Part shown: piece after piece, positions 25,465 to 33,995 of the stretch
How the letters are laid out: the number at the start of each line of letters is the position of its first letter
Position numbering within the stretch: position 1 is the stretch's first letter
Source of the DNA: Shewanella sp. AS1
Lineage (GTDB): Bacteria > Pseudomonadota > Gammaproteobacteria > Enterobacterales > Shewanellaceae
Assembly (NCBI RefSeq): GCF_021412565.1
Contig: NZ_JAKCLJ010000001.1
Coordinates: forward strand, 496,001 to 560,000
Direction of reading: 5' to 3'
DNA length: 64,000 bases
Notes under the pieces: model-generated
What the model was told of the DNA's origin: nothing
What the model saw: the letters and a program-made list of their open reading frames with translations, nothing else
The model's database searches: none
Translations under genes and position numbers: made by a program

Positions 25465-26322
25465 TTAAAACTGCTTAGCCATCTCTTGTGCTCGCGCCAT
25501 ACAGTTATGCATGGCTTGCCTGACGATAGTGCGTAGCCCCGCATCTTCGAAAGTGGCTAGCGCCTGAGCCGTAGTGCCGCCTTTAGAGGTGACATTCTCC
25601 CTCAGTTGTCCCGCTGACAACTGTTGGTTTTCCTTAACCATGTGGGCGGCGCCAAGTGCTGCTTGCTGCACTAATGCGCGGGCGGTGGCCTCATCAACAC
25701 CATCTTGCTTGGCACTGTCTATCATAGCCTCCATCATAAGGAAAAAATAGGCAGGAGAGCTACCCGCAAGGGCGATAACTTGATTTAAATCATCTTCTTT
25801 TGCGACCCAAAGCACCTCGCCGCCGGTTTGCATTATCTGCTCGCACAGGGCTTTGTCGCTGTCGGATACCGAAGATTCGGCATAGAGGCCTGTCATGCCA
25901 TAGCCAATCTGAGTCGGGGTATTTGGCATGGTGCGAATAAGTTTGATCGGCTGATTAAAGAAATCATGGTAACGCTTAGCCGTGACTCCGGCGGCGATTG
26001 TGATGATAAGTTTGTCTGCCAGGTCGAGCACGCTGAGGGCTTCACACACCTGCTGCATCAACTGAGGCTTGACGCTGAGGACAACAATATCCGCTTCCTT
26101 GGCAGCGGCCAGATTATCGTGGGAAACCTGAATGCCAAGGTCTTGCTGTAATGCGATAAGTTTGGCTTCACTGGGGTTGGTGGCATGGATTAGCGTCTTG
26201 GGATAGCCGCTGGCCACTAAGCCGCTGGCAATGCTACGGGTCATGTTGCCCGCGCCGATAAAACAGATTTTTTGCTTGGCGGTTGTGGTCTTAGCTTCTT
26301 GGGATATCGCTTCCTGAGTCAT
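25465..26322 (-). CDS. proC: Pyrroline-5-carboxylate reductase
   Basis: Last step of proline synthesis, NAD(P)H-dependent. 285 residues including a 16-residue polar N-terminal stretch rich in Gln, Thr and Lys that other family members lack; the conserved part starts at KICFIGAGNMTRSIASGL, the Rossmann motif. The C-terminal signature ENVTSKGGTTAQALATFEDAGL is intact. It lies between yggS (143 bp upstream) and yggT. Confidence 0.94.
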   Translation of the reverse strand: MTQEAISQEAKTTTAKQKICFIGAGNMTRSIASGLVASGYPKTLIHATNPSEAKLIALQQDLGIQVSHDNLAAAKEADIVVLSVKPQLMQQVCEALSVLDLADKLIITIAAGVTAKRYHDFFNQPIKLIRTMPNTPTQIGYGMTGLYAESSVSDSDKALCEQIMQTGGEVLWVAKEDDLNQVIALAGSSPAYFFLMMEAMIDSAKQDGVDEATARALVQQAALGAAHMVKENQQLSAGQLRENVTSKGGTTAQALATFEDAGLRTIVRQAMHNCMARAQEMAKQF

Positions 26323-26465
26323 AGGGCCCTCAATGATTATTCTTTAAGTGTTTTATTTTAGTGTTTTTGTTTGAGTCTAAGTCTAAGTCTTTTTTGTATA
26401 TCTGGGCAGTAGCGCAAATTACAAGGTGTGGCGAGTTCACTCTTGCCCAGTGTGTAGAGTAAAGA

Positions 26466-27164
26466 TTAATTGGGATAATCCCGCTCGCCAAAAATGGCAC
26501 TGCCAATTCGCACCAGGGTCGAGCCTGCGGCGATTGCCAGCTCAAGATCGTTACTCATTCCCATCGACAGGGTATCGAGCTGTGGATATTGACTTTTTAG
26601 CTGCAAAAACAGGGCGTGCATCTCGCCCAGTTCCTGCCGCTGAATCGCTTCATCCTCGGTTGCCGTTGGAATCGCCATCAAGCCTCGCAGTTTGAGATTG
26701 GGCAGCTGACTGATGGCAGCCGCCAAAGGGGCAATTTCATCGATACTGACACCGGATTTGCTCGCCTCATTACTGATATTGACCTGTATACACACATTAA
26801 GCGGAGCCAAGTGTGCAGGGCGCTGCTCGTTTAATCGCTGGGCAACTTTCTCCCGGCTTAAGGTGTGTAGCCAATCGAAATGCTCGGCGATAATGCGGGT
26901 CTTGTTGGACTGCAAGGGGCCGATGAAATGCCACTCGATATCGGGACAATCCGCCTTTAAGGCTAAAATTTTGCTCTCGCCTTCCTGAACATAATTTTCA
27001 CCAAAAAAACGTTGCCCCGCGTCGTAGGCTGCCATGATCTGCTCAACCGGTTTGGTCTTGCTAACCGCTAAAAGTTTGATTTCATCTTGATTACGTGATG
27101 AATTTTGCACCGCTTGAGCGATTCTATGGTGGGCGTTAGTGAGTCTGTCTGCTATTGTTGTCAT
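26466..27164 (-). CDS. yggS: Pyridoxal phosphate homeostasis protein
   Basis: A PLP-binding protein (PLPBP family) that balances vitamin B6 and amino-acid pools. 232 residues. The PLP-lysine is in KLLAVSKTKP; FGENYVQEG and WHFIGPLQSNK are the other diagnostic motifs. First gene of the minus-strand run ending in hemW and divergent from pilT, only 35 bp away, so the two promoters must overlap. Confidence 0.95.
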   Translation of the reverse strand: MTTIADRLTNAHHRIAQAVQNSSRNQDEIKLLAVSKTKPVEQIMAAYDAGQRFFGENYVQEGESKILALKADCPDIEWHFIGPLQSNKTRIIAEHFDWLHTLSREKVAQRLNEQRPAHLAPLNVCIQVNISNEASKSGVSIDEIAPLAAAISQLPNLKLRGLMAIPTATEDEAIQRQELGEMHALFLQLKSQYPQLDTLSMGMSNDLELAIAAGSTLVRIGSAIFGERDYPN

Positions 27165-27199
27165 GGTGTCATAATTTGGTTAATTGGATATCCCATACT

Positions 27200-28237
27200 A
27201 TGGAAATCACAGAGTTACTTGCCTTTAGTGTAAAACACAACGCATCGGATCTACACCTTTCTGCTGGCGTACCGCCTATGATACGTGTCGATGGCGAAGT
27301 CAGAAAGATCAATGTTCCAGCATTGGATCATCAGGGTGTGCATAGTCTTGTTTATGACATCATGAATGATAAACAACGTAAAGATTATGAAGAGCACCTG
27401 GAGATAGATTTCTCTTTTGAAGTGCCCAATTTAGCGCGCTTTCGTGTTAACGCCTATAACCAGTCTCGCGGCGCTGCGGCTGTGTTTCGTACCATTCCCA
27501 GCGAGATTTTAAGCTTGGAGAAACTGGGGGCGCCTGAGATCTTCAAGAAGATTGCCAGTTACCCCCGCGGTTTGGTGTTGGTTACCGGCCCGACCGGTTC
27601 GGGTAAGAGTACCACCTTGGCTGGCATGATAGATTATGTGAATGAGCATCGTCACGACCATATTCTGACCATCGAAGACCCTATCGAATTTGTGCATCAA
27701 AATAAGCAGTGCCTTATCAACCAAAGGGAAGTGCATCGTCATACCCATAGCTTTAATGCCGCGCTGCGAAGCGCACTGCGTGAAGACCCGGATGTGATCT
27801 TGGTGGGTGAGATGCGTGACCTTGAAACCATACGTCTAGCGATGACAGCGGCGGAAACCGGTCACTTGGTATTTGGCACCTTGCATACCACTTCGGCGGC
27901 GAAAACCATCGACCGTGTGGTCGACGTGTTCCCAGAAGGGGAAAAGAGTATGGTGCGTACCATGTTGTCAGAGTCGCTGCAGGCGGTTATTTCCCAGACC
28001 CTTATTAAGAAGGTCGGCGGCGGCCGTGTGGCGGCCCATGAGATCATGATGGGCACCCCGGCGATTCGTAACCTTATTCGTGAGGATAAAGTGGCCCAGA
28101 TGTATTCGGCCATTCAGACGGGTATGGCTCACGGCATGCAGACCTTAGATCAGTGTTTGCAGAACCTGGTTAATCGCGGCCTCATCACCCGTGAAGATGC
28201 AATGGCTAAGAGTTCGAATAAGAACGCGAGTTTTTAG
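27200..28237 (+). CDS. pilT: Type IV pilus retraction ATPase PilT
   Basis: Hexameric motor that depolymerises type IV pili for twitching. The start at 27200 (MEITELLAFS) gives 345 residues, as in Pseudomonas; an in-frame upstream extension overlaps yggS. Walker A GPTGSGKST spans residues 130-138; the Asp box is LTIEDPIEF and Walker B is DPDVILVGEMRD. The PilT-specific AIRNLIRE motif for retraction is present near the C-terminus. pilU follows by 12 bp. The pilT-pilU pair next to yggS is conserved in gammaproteobacteria. Confidence 0.96.
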   Translation: MEITELLAFSVKHNASDLHLSAGVPPMIRVDGEVRKINVPALDHQGVHSLVYDIMNDKQRKDYEEHLEIDFSFEVPNLARFRVNAYNQSRGAAAVFRTIPSEILSLEKLGAPEIFKKIASYPRGLVLVTGPTGSGKSTTLAGMIDYVNEHRHDHILTIEDPIEFVHQNKQCLINQREVHRHTHSFNAALRSALREDPDVILVGEMRDLETIRLAMTAAETGHLVFGTLHTTSAAKTIDRVVDVFPEGEKSMVRTMLSESLQAVISQTLIKKVGGGRVAAHEIMMGTPAIRNLIREDKVAQMYSAIQTGMAHGMQTLDQCLQNLVNRGLITREDAMAKSSNKNASF

Positions 28238-28249
28238 AGGGTTTTTATT

Positions 28250-29362
28250 ATGGAAGTGGCTCCATTTTTAAAAGTAATGGTCGAGCGCAAGGCATCGGAT
28301 CTGTTTATCACAGCAGGTTTTCCGCCCAGCGCCAAGATCGATGGCGAGGTAAAACCCCTTGCCGAAAACCCCTTTACGCCGGCTCAGTCGTTGCAGTTTG
28401 TCGAAGCCTTGATGACAGATGCTCAGCGTAAAGAGTTCCATGAAAGCCGTGAATGTAACTTTGCCTACGGCGCCAAAGGCTTGGGGCGTTTTCGTGTCAG
28501 TGCCTTCTGGCAGCGTGAGTCGCCAGGCTGCGTGATGCGCCGCATCGAGACTAAGATCCCCGAGGTGGAGGAGCTGTTTTTGCCGCCCATACTCAAGGAC
28601 TTAGTGATGAGCAAGCGTGGACTTATCATCATGGTTGGGGGAACGGGTACGGGTAAGTCGACCTCGCTAGCCGCGCTGGTGGGTTATCGAAATAATCATG
28701 CTCGCGGGCATATTCTGACCATCGAAGATCCGGTGGAATTTGTCCATGATCATCGCAAGAGCATTATTACTCAGCGTGAAGTGGGTATAGATACTGAGTC
28801 TTTCGATGCGGCGCTGAAAAGTTCTTTGCGTCAGGCGCCCGATGTGATCCTCATCGGTGAGATCCGTAGCCAGGAAACCATGGAGTTCGCCCTGTCGTTT
28901 GCCGAAACCGGTCACCTCTGTATGGCAACACTGCACGCCAATAACGCCAACCAGGCGTTGGATCGTATCATGCACTTAGTGCCTGAGAGCAAGCATCAGC
29001 AGTTGCTGTTTGACTTATCTTTAAACCTGCGTGGGATTGTGGCCCAGCAGCTGGTGCCCAAGAGTGATGGCAGCGGTCGACGTGCCGCCATTGAGGTGCT
29101 GATCAATACTCCGCGTGTTGCCAGTATTATTCAGAAAAATGAGCTACATCTGCTTAAAGAAACCATGGCTAAATCGAACGAGCAGGGGATGCAGACCTTC
29201 GACCAGGCGCTGCTGAAACTCTATATCGATGGTGAGATAAGCTACGCTGATGCGCTGCATCACGCCGACTCGCCAAACGATCTGCGTCTGATGATCAAGT
29301 TGCAGAGCAAAGAGGCGGCAAGCTCTGGCTTTATGGAAGGGGTGACGTTGGATTTGGATTAA
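28250..29362 (+). CDS. pilU: PilT-dependent retraction ATPase PilU
   Basis: Accessory retraction ATPase that acts with PilT. 370 residues. Walker A is GGTGTGKST, the Asp box is LTIEDPVEF and Walker B is APDVILIGEIRS. The longer C-terminus after the RecA-like domain distinguishes it from PilT. It is in the pilT transcript and ends at a strong terminator. Confidence 0.95.
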   Translation: MEVAPFLKVMVERKASDLFITAGFPPSAKIDGEVKPLAENPFTPAQSLQFVEALMTDAQRKEFHESRECNFAYGAKGLGRFRVSAFWQRESPGCVMRRIETKIPEVEELFLPPILKDLVMSKRGLIIMVGGTGTGKSTSLAALVGYRNNHARGHILTIEDPVEFVHDHRKSIITQREVGIDTESFDAALKSSLRQAPDVILIGEIRSQETMEFALSFAETGHLCMATLHANNANQALDRIMHLVPESKHQQLLFDLSLNLRGIVAQQLVPKSDGSGRRAAIEVLINTPRVASIIQKNELHLLKETMAKSNEQGMQTFDQALLKLYIDGEISYADALHHADSPNDLRLMIKLQSKEAASSGFMEGVTLDLD

Positions 29363-29383
29363 TTTTTCCAACCGCATAAAGCT

Positions 29384-29416
29384 AAAAAAAACCGATAATC
29401 ATTTATCGGTTTTTTT
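29384..29416. terminator. Bidirectional terminator between pilU and ruvX
   Basis: A 14-bp stem of AAAAAAACCGATAA type with a 4-nt loop has A and T runs at the outer ends and sits between convergent genes. Confidence 0.88.
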
Positions 29417-29444
29417 ATGTCTGCTGTTTGAGTCAGGCTTAAAT

Positions 29445-29861
29445 TTAATACAGGTTTTCGAAATAGCTCTCTATGATAAGCACGGCCGACATCGAATCCA
29501 CTTGCCCCTTGGTAAGTGCCTTATAGCCACCCATCTCAAACAGTCTTGCTTTGGCATCGGCTGTGGTGAGCCTTTCATCCTGGGTGTGGATTTTTATCCC
29601 GAAACGGCCATTGATGCGGTTGGCAAATTTACGGGCTCTCTGGGTCATCTCCTGCTCAGTGCCATCCATATTCAGCGGCAGGCCAACGACGATAAGATCC
29701 GGTTGCCACTCGTTAATCAGTACCTCAATCTCCTCCCATCTAGGAATGCCATCTGTGGCCTTGAGCGAAGTGAGTGGGTTGGCGCTACCTGTGAGCTGCT
29801 GTCCTATGGCGACACCTATGCTTTTAGTGCCGTAATCAAAACCTAATACTGTAAGACTCAT
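29445..29861 (-). CDS. ruvX: Pre-16S rRNA nuclease / RuvX (YqgF)
   Basis: A 138-residue RNase H-fold nuclease that trims the 5' end of 16S rRNA and resembles RuvC resolvases. The N-terminal catalytic Asp lies in [16 protein letters not shown], the middle motif is [12 protein letters not shown], and the acidic residues of DERLTT and [10 protein letters not shown] complete the site. Last gene of the yciH-yqgE-ruvX run, 15 bp after yqgE, as in E. coli (yqgE-ruvX). Confidence 0.95.
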   Translation of the reverse strand: MSLTVLGFDYGTKSIGVAIGQQLTGSANPLTSLKATDGIPRWEEIEVLINEWQPDLIVVGLPLNMDGTEQEMTQRARKFANRINGRFGIKIHTQDERLTTADAKARLFEMGGYKALTKGQVDSMSAVLIIESYFENLY

Positions 29862-29876
29862 CTATGATTCCTGCGC

Positions 29877-30440
29877 TCAGGCACGGCCGATTTGTGAAGA
29901 GAGTTGACTGATGTCGAACCCAAGGGATTGTACCGCCTTGGTCCAGCGCTCGTCGTGAGGGGTGTTAAACAGGATATCCAGCTCGGCGGGGATCGTCAGC
30001 CAGGCATTGTCTGCCAGTTCCTGTTCCAGTTGCTGGCTGCCCCAGCCGGCATAGCCTAAGGCAACGATAAAATTTTCTGGTGCCTTATTGCTGCCCAAGG
30101 AGGTGAGCACGTCTCTGGAGGTGGTGAGCATAAGATCATCGGTCAGCTGACGGCTGTTGCTCCAGATGTTCTGCGGCGTGTGCAACACATAGCCTTTTTC
30201 CTGGGCCACAGGCCCGCCCAGCAGCACCTCGGTATTGATGCTCTCTATGGTCTGGTAATCTTCAAGCTGCATCTGTTTGAGCAGTTCGTTGACATTCACT
30301 CCTATGGGTCGATTGATCATCAGCCCCATAGATCCTTGCTTATCGTGATCGCACAGATAGATAACGCTGCGCTCAAAGAAGGTATCATTGAGTGACGGCA
30401 TGGCAATAAGTAAATGATTTCGCAAACTATCCATCAGCAA
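29877..30440 (-). CDS. yqgE: YqgE/AlgH family protein (DUF179)
   Basis: A 187-residue DUF179 protein. The start [27 protein letters not shown] and the later [17 protein letters not shown] are signatures. The family is conserved beside ruvX; its function is unknown (AlgH was once called a regulator of alginate). It starts 11 bp after the yciH stop. Confidence 0.93.
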   Translation of the reverse strand: MLMDSLRNHLLIAMPSLNDTFFERSVIYLCDHDKQGSMGLMINRPIGVNVNELLKQMQLEDYQTIESINTEVLLGGPVAQEKGYVLHTPQNIWSNSRQLTDDLMLTTSRDVLTSLGSNKAPENFIVALGYAGWGSQQLEQELADNAWLTIPAELDILFNTPHDERWTKAVQSLGFDISQLSSQIGRA

Positions 30441-30451
30441 TACGCCTCGAT

Positions 30452-30781
30452 TCAGCCGCCAGCGAGTTTCACTGTATAACCCAGTTTTTCCAGCAAACCC
30501 TTAAGCTGTTCGCGGTTATCGGTTTGCACTTCGATATTAAACTCTTTCACTGTACCGCCACAGCCGCACTGCTTTTTAAGTTTCTGTGCCAGGGCTTTGA
30601 GTTCCTTCTCATTTAGGCCCAGGCCTTTAATCACAGCAACCCCTTTACCTTTGCGGCCTTTGCTGTCTTTGTGGATCCGCACGATACCGTCACCTTGGGG
30701 AATAGATTTGGCTGGTTTTTCCTGAGTGATTTTTCCGCCGTCAGTGCTGTAGACCAGGGAGATATTAGGATCGATTCTCAT
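30452..30781 (-). CDS. yciH: YciH, eIF1/SUI1-like translation factor
   Basis: 109 residues from the ATG at 30781, matching E. coli YciH (108); an in-frame ATG 14 codons upstream gives no family match. The SUI1 core [20 protein letters not shown] is followed by the CGCGG turn and a beta-sheet tail. Homologue of eIF1; in bacteria it affects initiation fidelity and stress translation. First gene of the run with yqgE and ruvX. Confidence 0.93.
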   Translation of the reverse strand: MRIDPNISLVYSTDGGKITQEKPAKSIPQGDGIVRIHKDSKGRKGKGVAVIKGLGLNEKELKALAQKLKKQCGCGGTVKEFNIEVQTDNREQLKGLLEKLGYTVKLAGG

Positions 30782-30967
30782 ATTGAAAACTAGTTGTTGT
30801 GTCGAATAGCTTAAGTTTATCAAATAGCACCTTGATGTGGGAGCATTAGGCCAGCTTAAGCCAAAAAAGAGTAAAACACCTGCTGAGATCTCTTTTTATA
30901 AACAAGGTTGGCAGCAAGTTCTGCTCACCCTTTAACCAATCCTTCTGTGAGGAATAAAAGGCAAAGG

Positions 30968-31282
30968 CTATAACAGTCTGATGAGCATGGCTGCGAGGGT
31001 AAGCGCCGTTAAACCTGCACAAGGGATGATAAAGCGGTGTAAGTGAGGCATGGCGACACAACAGCCTGTCAGGGCAAAGCTGATGGCGGTGAGTGCATGG
31101 AATGAAGCATAGCCACTGAGCAGGGCAATGGTCATAGAGATAAGGAGGATAAAAGGGAGTAGGAACAGAAGCCATTGCCCCGTGATGTTGGTCGATGGGG
31201 ATGAACTTGAGATGGGTGAGGTCGTTGGACCAAACATAAAAATTGCGCTGGCAACAATCAGTGCAGTGATAAACCAGATCAT
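30968..31282 (-). CDS. Small Fur-box-preceded inner-membrane protein, unknown function
   Basis: 104 residues from the ATG at 31282, chosen because GGAG lies about 8 bp upstream and because the Fur box at 31309-31327 must stay outside the coding region; a longer frame from 31345 would overrun it. Four hydrophobic stretches are visible, with a Ser/Pro/Thr-rich loop after the first (TTSPISSSSPSTN) and a CCVAMPHLH segment whose cysteines and histidines could bind metal. I recognise no family. The gene stands alone between yciH and the DUF4136 lipoprotein. An iron-uptake accessory role is inferred from the operator only. Confidence 0.65.
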   Translation of the reverse strand: MIWFITALIVASAIFMFGPTTSPISSSSPSTNITGQWLLFLLPFILLISMTIALLSGYASFHALTAISFALTGCCVAMPHLHRFIIPCAGLTALTLAAMLIRLL

Positions 31283-31308
31283 TTCAATTATCTCCAATTG
31301 ATTTTGTT

Positions 31309-31327
31309 GATAATGATTATCATTTAT
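31309..31327 (-). promoter_or_regulatory. Fur box
   Basis: GATAATGATTATCATTTAT matches 15 of 19 bases of the Fur consensus GATAATGATAATCATTATC. It lies 27 bp before the start of the minus-strand membrane-protein gene, in the promoter position. Confidence 0.75.
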
Positions 31328-31452
31328 ATTTGTGTGGTGGGTCAAGTTATCTTTGTGGATTTTTAATCAAGTTTACAGTTGTGGTGTATAACTTTGCTCT
31401 GTAAGCTTTAATATAGGGTGTCAGTATCTCTACTTAACTGGTTGGAGTATTT

Positions 31453-32013
31453 ATGAAAAACTTGCTTATATTCGTGGTCGCTCTGATTCTATCGGCCTGT
31501 AGTACCCTCAAGTCGAGTTCCGATTACGATCCAAATGTCAATTTTGCTGCCATTAAAACCTATGCTTGGGTGGTCAACAAGAGTGGGGATACGACCTATC
31601 ATCTCGATGGATTGATGGAGCAGAGAGTAAAGTCTGCGGTCGAGACGCAGCTGCAACAGAAAGGGTTGTCGCCGGTCGATGCTGCCAGCGCCGATGTGTT
31701 AGTTAACTACTTTACCAAGGTGGACAAAAAAATCGATGTCGATACCTTTAATACTCACTTTGGCTATAACCCATACTACGGACCCGGCTGGGGTTGGGCA
31801 GGCAATGTAAACACCCAGACGGTAGTGCGAGAGTATGAGGTGGGCACACTTGTGGTGGACTTAGTCGATAGAGCCAGTAACAAGTTGATCTGGCGTGGCT
31901 CAGTGGCAGATACGATTCGCACCAAGAATACACCCCAAGAGCGTATCGAAGTCGTGAATGAGGCCATAAGCGAAATGATGAAGTATTATCCACCTAAGGC
32001 TGAAGCTAACTAA
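31453..32013 (+). CDS. DUF4136 lipoprotein
   Basis: A 186-residue lipoprotein: signal peptide followed by the lipobox LSAC (Cys16). The mature part is one DUF4136 domain, shown by YDPNVNFAAIKTYAWV and the C-terminal RASNKLIWRGSVADTI with a helical end. Function unknown; these proteins lie at the outer membrane. Pro/Gly/Tyr/Trp-rich segment at about 105-116 (YYGPGWGW). Its stop codon sits in the first unit of a tandem repeat. Confidence 0.88.
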   Translation: MKNLLIFVVALILSACSTLKSSSDYDPNVNFAAIKTYAWVVNKSGDTTYHLDGLMEQRVKSAVETQLQQKGLSPVDAASADVLVNYFTKVDKKIDVDTFNTHFGYNPYYGPGWGWAGNVNTQTVVREYEVGTLVVDLVDRASNKLIWRGSVADTIRTKNTPQERIEVVNEAISEMMKYYPPKAEAN

Positions 32014-32059
32014 AGTAAAAGCTAACTAACGTAAAGCTAACTAACGCAAAAGCTAACTG
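32005..32059. repeat. 15-16-bp tandem repeat starting in the DUF4136 stop
   Basis: GCTAACTAA recurs at 32005, 32021 and 32036, with a changed copy (GCTAACTGA) at 32052. The first copy is the last two codons and stop of the lipoprotein gene. Confidence 0.85.
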
Positions 32060-32089
32060 ATGAGCGAGTTTGTCGCTCTCTAACCCTTT

Positions 32090-32115
32090 ATAAAAGCGAC
32101 CCTGGTCGCTTTTAT
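32090..32115 (+). terminator. Terminator of the DUF4136 gene
   Basis: ATAAAAGCGAC (32090-32100) pairs with GTCGCTTTTAT (32105-32115) with a CCTG loop. Confidence 0.8.
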
Positions 32116-32268
32116 TGTTTCTGGCATTCCTGAGCGATAGCCTCTGGCGATACTCTCTAGAGATCACACCACAGACCAGACATAGGATTAGACCAAAGTG
32201 TTAGATATTCTGCATCGAGGCTAATGTTATGCTCCTAGCACAGAGTTTTGGACGAGTAGGGTGGAAAA

Positions 32269-32718
32269 GTGGAGCAGTTTTTACAGCAGTGGTTTAACCA
32301 TTACGAGAAAGGGACTGGGGTTGAGTTAAGTGAACTTGACGGTACGACACTCACCCATTGGACACATCTGTTGAGCGAAGTGAAAGCCGGTGGCTTGACG
32401 GACTGGCAAAAAAATCCTCCTGGAAGACTGGCATTGATCCTCCTAATGGGGCCGGTTGCTCACCTGCTGCAGGATGAAGCGGCTGTTTTATTACAGACTC
32501 GCTCAAGGGAGCTGTGTGTCTCTGGGGTTGCTAAAGGGTTTGATACTCAGCTCGAACCTGTGCAGCGTCGCTGTTTTTATGATCCCCTGTTTTATTCGAC
32601 TAAGTCAGATGACAGAGCCCTGCTTATTCGATTATTGGAAGGGATGCAGTCGCAGGTTGAACAAAGGGTGAAGCCTGCCTGGCAGAACTGGTATCAGCAG
32701 GCGGCAGTGCCAGCCTAA
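32269..32718 (+). CDS. DUF924-like protein (short)
   Basis: 149 residues from a GTG start after a GGGTGG stretch. Resemblance to the DUF924 family: an N-terminal WFNHY helix, then TDWQKNPPGRLALILLMGPVAHLLQD and RRCFYDPLFYSTKSDD, which match the W-x(n)-P-x-G-x-LALILLLDQ and FxYxPLMHSE blocks. The usual family length is about 180-200, so this copy is short, and the normal DQFPRNLYR is replaced. Cytoplasmic; function unknown. Stands alone with a terminator behind it. Confidence 0.65.
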   Translation: MEQFLQQWFNHYEKGTGVELSELDGTTLTHWTHLLSEVKAGGLTDWQKNPPGRLALILLMGPVAHLLQDEAAVLLQTRSRELCVSGVAKGFDTQLEPVQRRCFYDPLFYSTKSDDRALLIRLLEGMQSQVEQRVKPAWQNWYQQAAVPA

Positions 32719-32767
32719 TCGATTAGATTTTAAAGCACTGCTTGGCTGATATGCTAAGGCGCTGCAT

Positions 32768-32800
32768 AACGGGTGAGACCTGATGGTTTCGCCCGTTTTA
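32768..32800 (+). terminator. Terminator of the DUF924-like gene
   Basis: AACGGGTGAGACC pairs with GGTTTCGCCCGTT (two G-T pairs) around TGAT, then TTATTTT. The rest of the gap to mscS shows nothing I can support. Confidence 0.8.
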
Positions 32801-33010
32801 TTTTGTCTCTATTTTCTCGCTGGGCAATTTTTTAGCGCCGTTTGGGCTCTGTTTATTTACCTTGGAGAAAGTTTTATCCTGGCCTTAGTGGATTTATTGC
32901 CTTAAAGACTATAATAAGTGATTGGATTGCATAGCGTTAGATAGAATAACTTGTAATAGATAACTGTTGGACGTTTCAGGCGTCGTGACACATTAAGAGG
33001 GAGTTGATAG

Positions 33011-33835
33011 ATGGATAACCTAGACACTTACATGGAACAAGTGCCTGAGCTGGTCATGACCTATGGCCTGCAGGTGGTGATGGCATTAGTCATATTTATT
33101 ATCGGTAAGTACTTTTCCGGTGTGGTGAAGCGTCTCACCTCCAAGATGCTACTCAAGCGCGATATCGACAAAACCGTGGTGTCATTTGTTGCAAATCTCG
33201 CCTGGGCCGTGGTGTTTGTCTTTACCGTCATTGCGACTCTGGGTCAGATTGGGGTGCAGACCGCCTCACTGGTTGCCGTTATAGGTGCCGCCGGTTTAGC
33301 TGTCGGTTTAGCGCTGCAGGGGTCTTTGTCGAATTTCGCCGCCGGTGTGCTTATGGTGATTTTTCGCCCCTGCCGTGTGGGCGATTATATTGAGGCGGCC
33401 GGGATCGCCGGTACAGTGGATGAGATCACCATCTTCTCAACCAAGCTGCGCTCACCGGATAATAAAGTGATAGTGGCACCTAACTCAGCCGTGATGAATG
33501 GCACAATCACCAACTATTCGGCGATGGAAACCCGTCGTCTGGATCTGGTGATTGGGGTCTCCTACGATGCCGATATCAGGCAGACCAAGGAGGTGCTCAA
33601 GCAAGTGCTGGATAACAACAGCCATGTGCTCAAAGATCCTGCCTATACGGTTGCGCTGCTGGAGCTTGCTGACTCTTCGATTAATTTTGTGGTGCGCCCC
33701 TGGGTGAAGGGCAGTGAATATTGGCCGGCGCGTTTTGAAATCTTAGAAGAGATCAAATTGGCACTCGATGCCGCCGATATCGGTATTCCTTATCCGCAGA
33801 TGGACATTTATGTCAAAGAGACGCCCGCTGCCTAA
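33011..33835 (+). CDS. mscS: Small-conductance mechanosensitive channel MscS
   Basis: Opens under membrane tension and lets out solutes in hypo-osmotic shock. 274 residues, close to E. coli MscS (286). Three N-terminal helices; the pore-lining TM3 is glycine/alanine-rich (AVIGAAGLAVGLALQGSLSN), followed by FAAGVLMVIFRPCRVGDYIE, the beta domain start. The C-terminal vestibule domain ends near YPQMDIYVK. GAG-rich ribosome site 5 bp before the ATG. Single gene with its own terminator. Confidence 0.94.
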   Translation: MDNLDTYMEQVPELVMTYGLQVVMALVIFIIGKYFSGVVKRLTSKMLLKRDIDKTVVSFVANLAWAVVFVFTVIATLGQIGVQTASLVAVIGAAGLAVGLALQGSLSNFAAGVLMVIFRPCRVGDYIEAAGIAGTVDEITIFSTKLRSPDNKVIVAPNSAVMNGTITNYSAMETRRLDLVIGVSYDADIRQTKEVLKQVLDNNSHVLKDPAYTVALLELADSSINFVVRPWVKGSEYWPARFEILEEIKLALDAADIGIPYPQMDIYVKETPAA

Positions 33836-33880
33836 GTGTCTTACATTGTGTGAAAGGCGCTTGAAAAGCAGCGTCAGAGT

Positions 33881-33908
33881 AAAGGGCCGACTTCTGTCGG
33901 CCTTTTTC
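33881..33908 (+). terminator. Terminator of mscS
   Basis: GGCCGAC (33885-33891) pairs with GTCGGCC (33896-33902), flanked by AAAG and TTTTT. Confidence 0.88.
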
Positions 33909-33995
33909 ATTGCTGTGATAAAACGCTGGCAAGGGGATGATCCCAAAGGGTAAGATGCGTTTTCAATTTCATTATTCAGTCGCAGGAAGAGCAAG

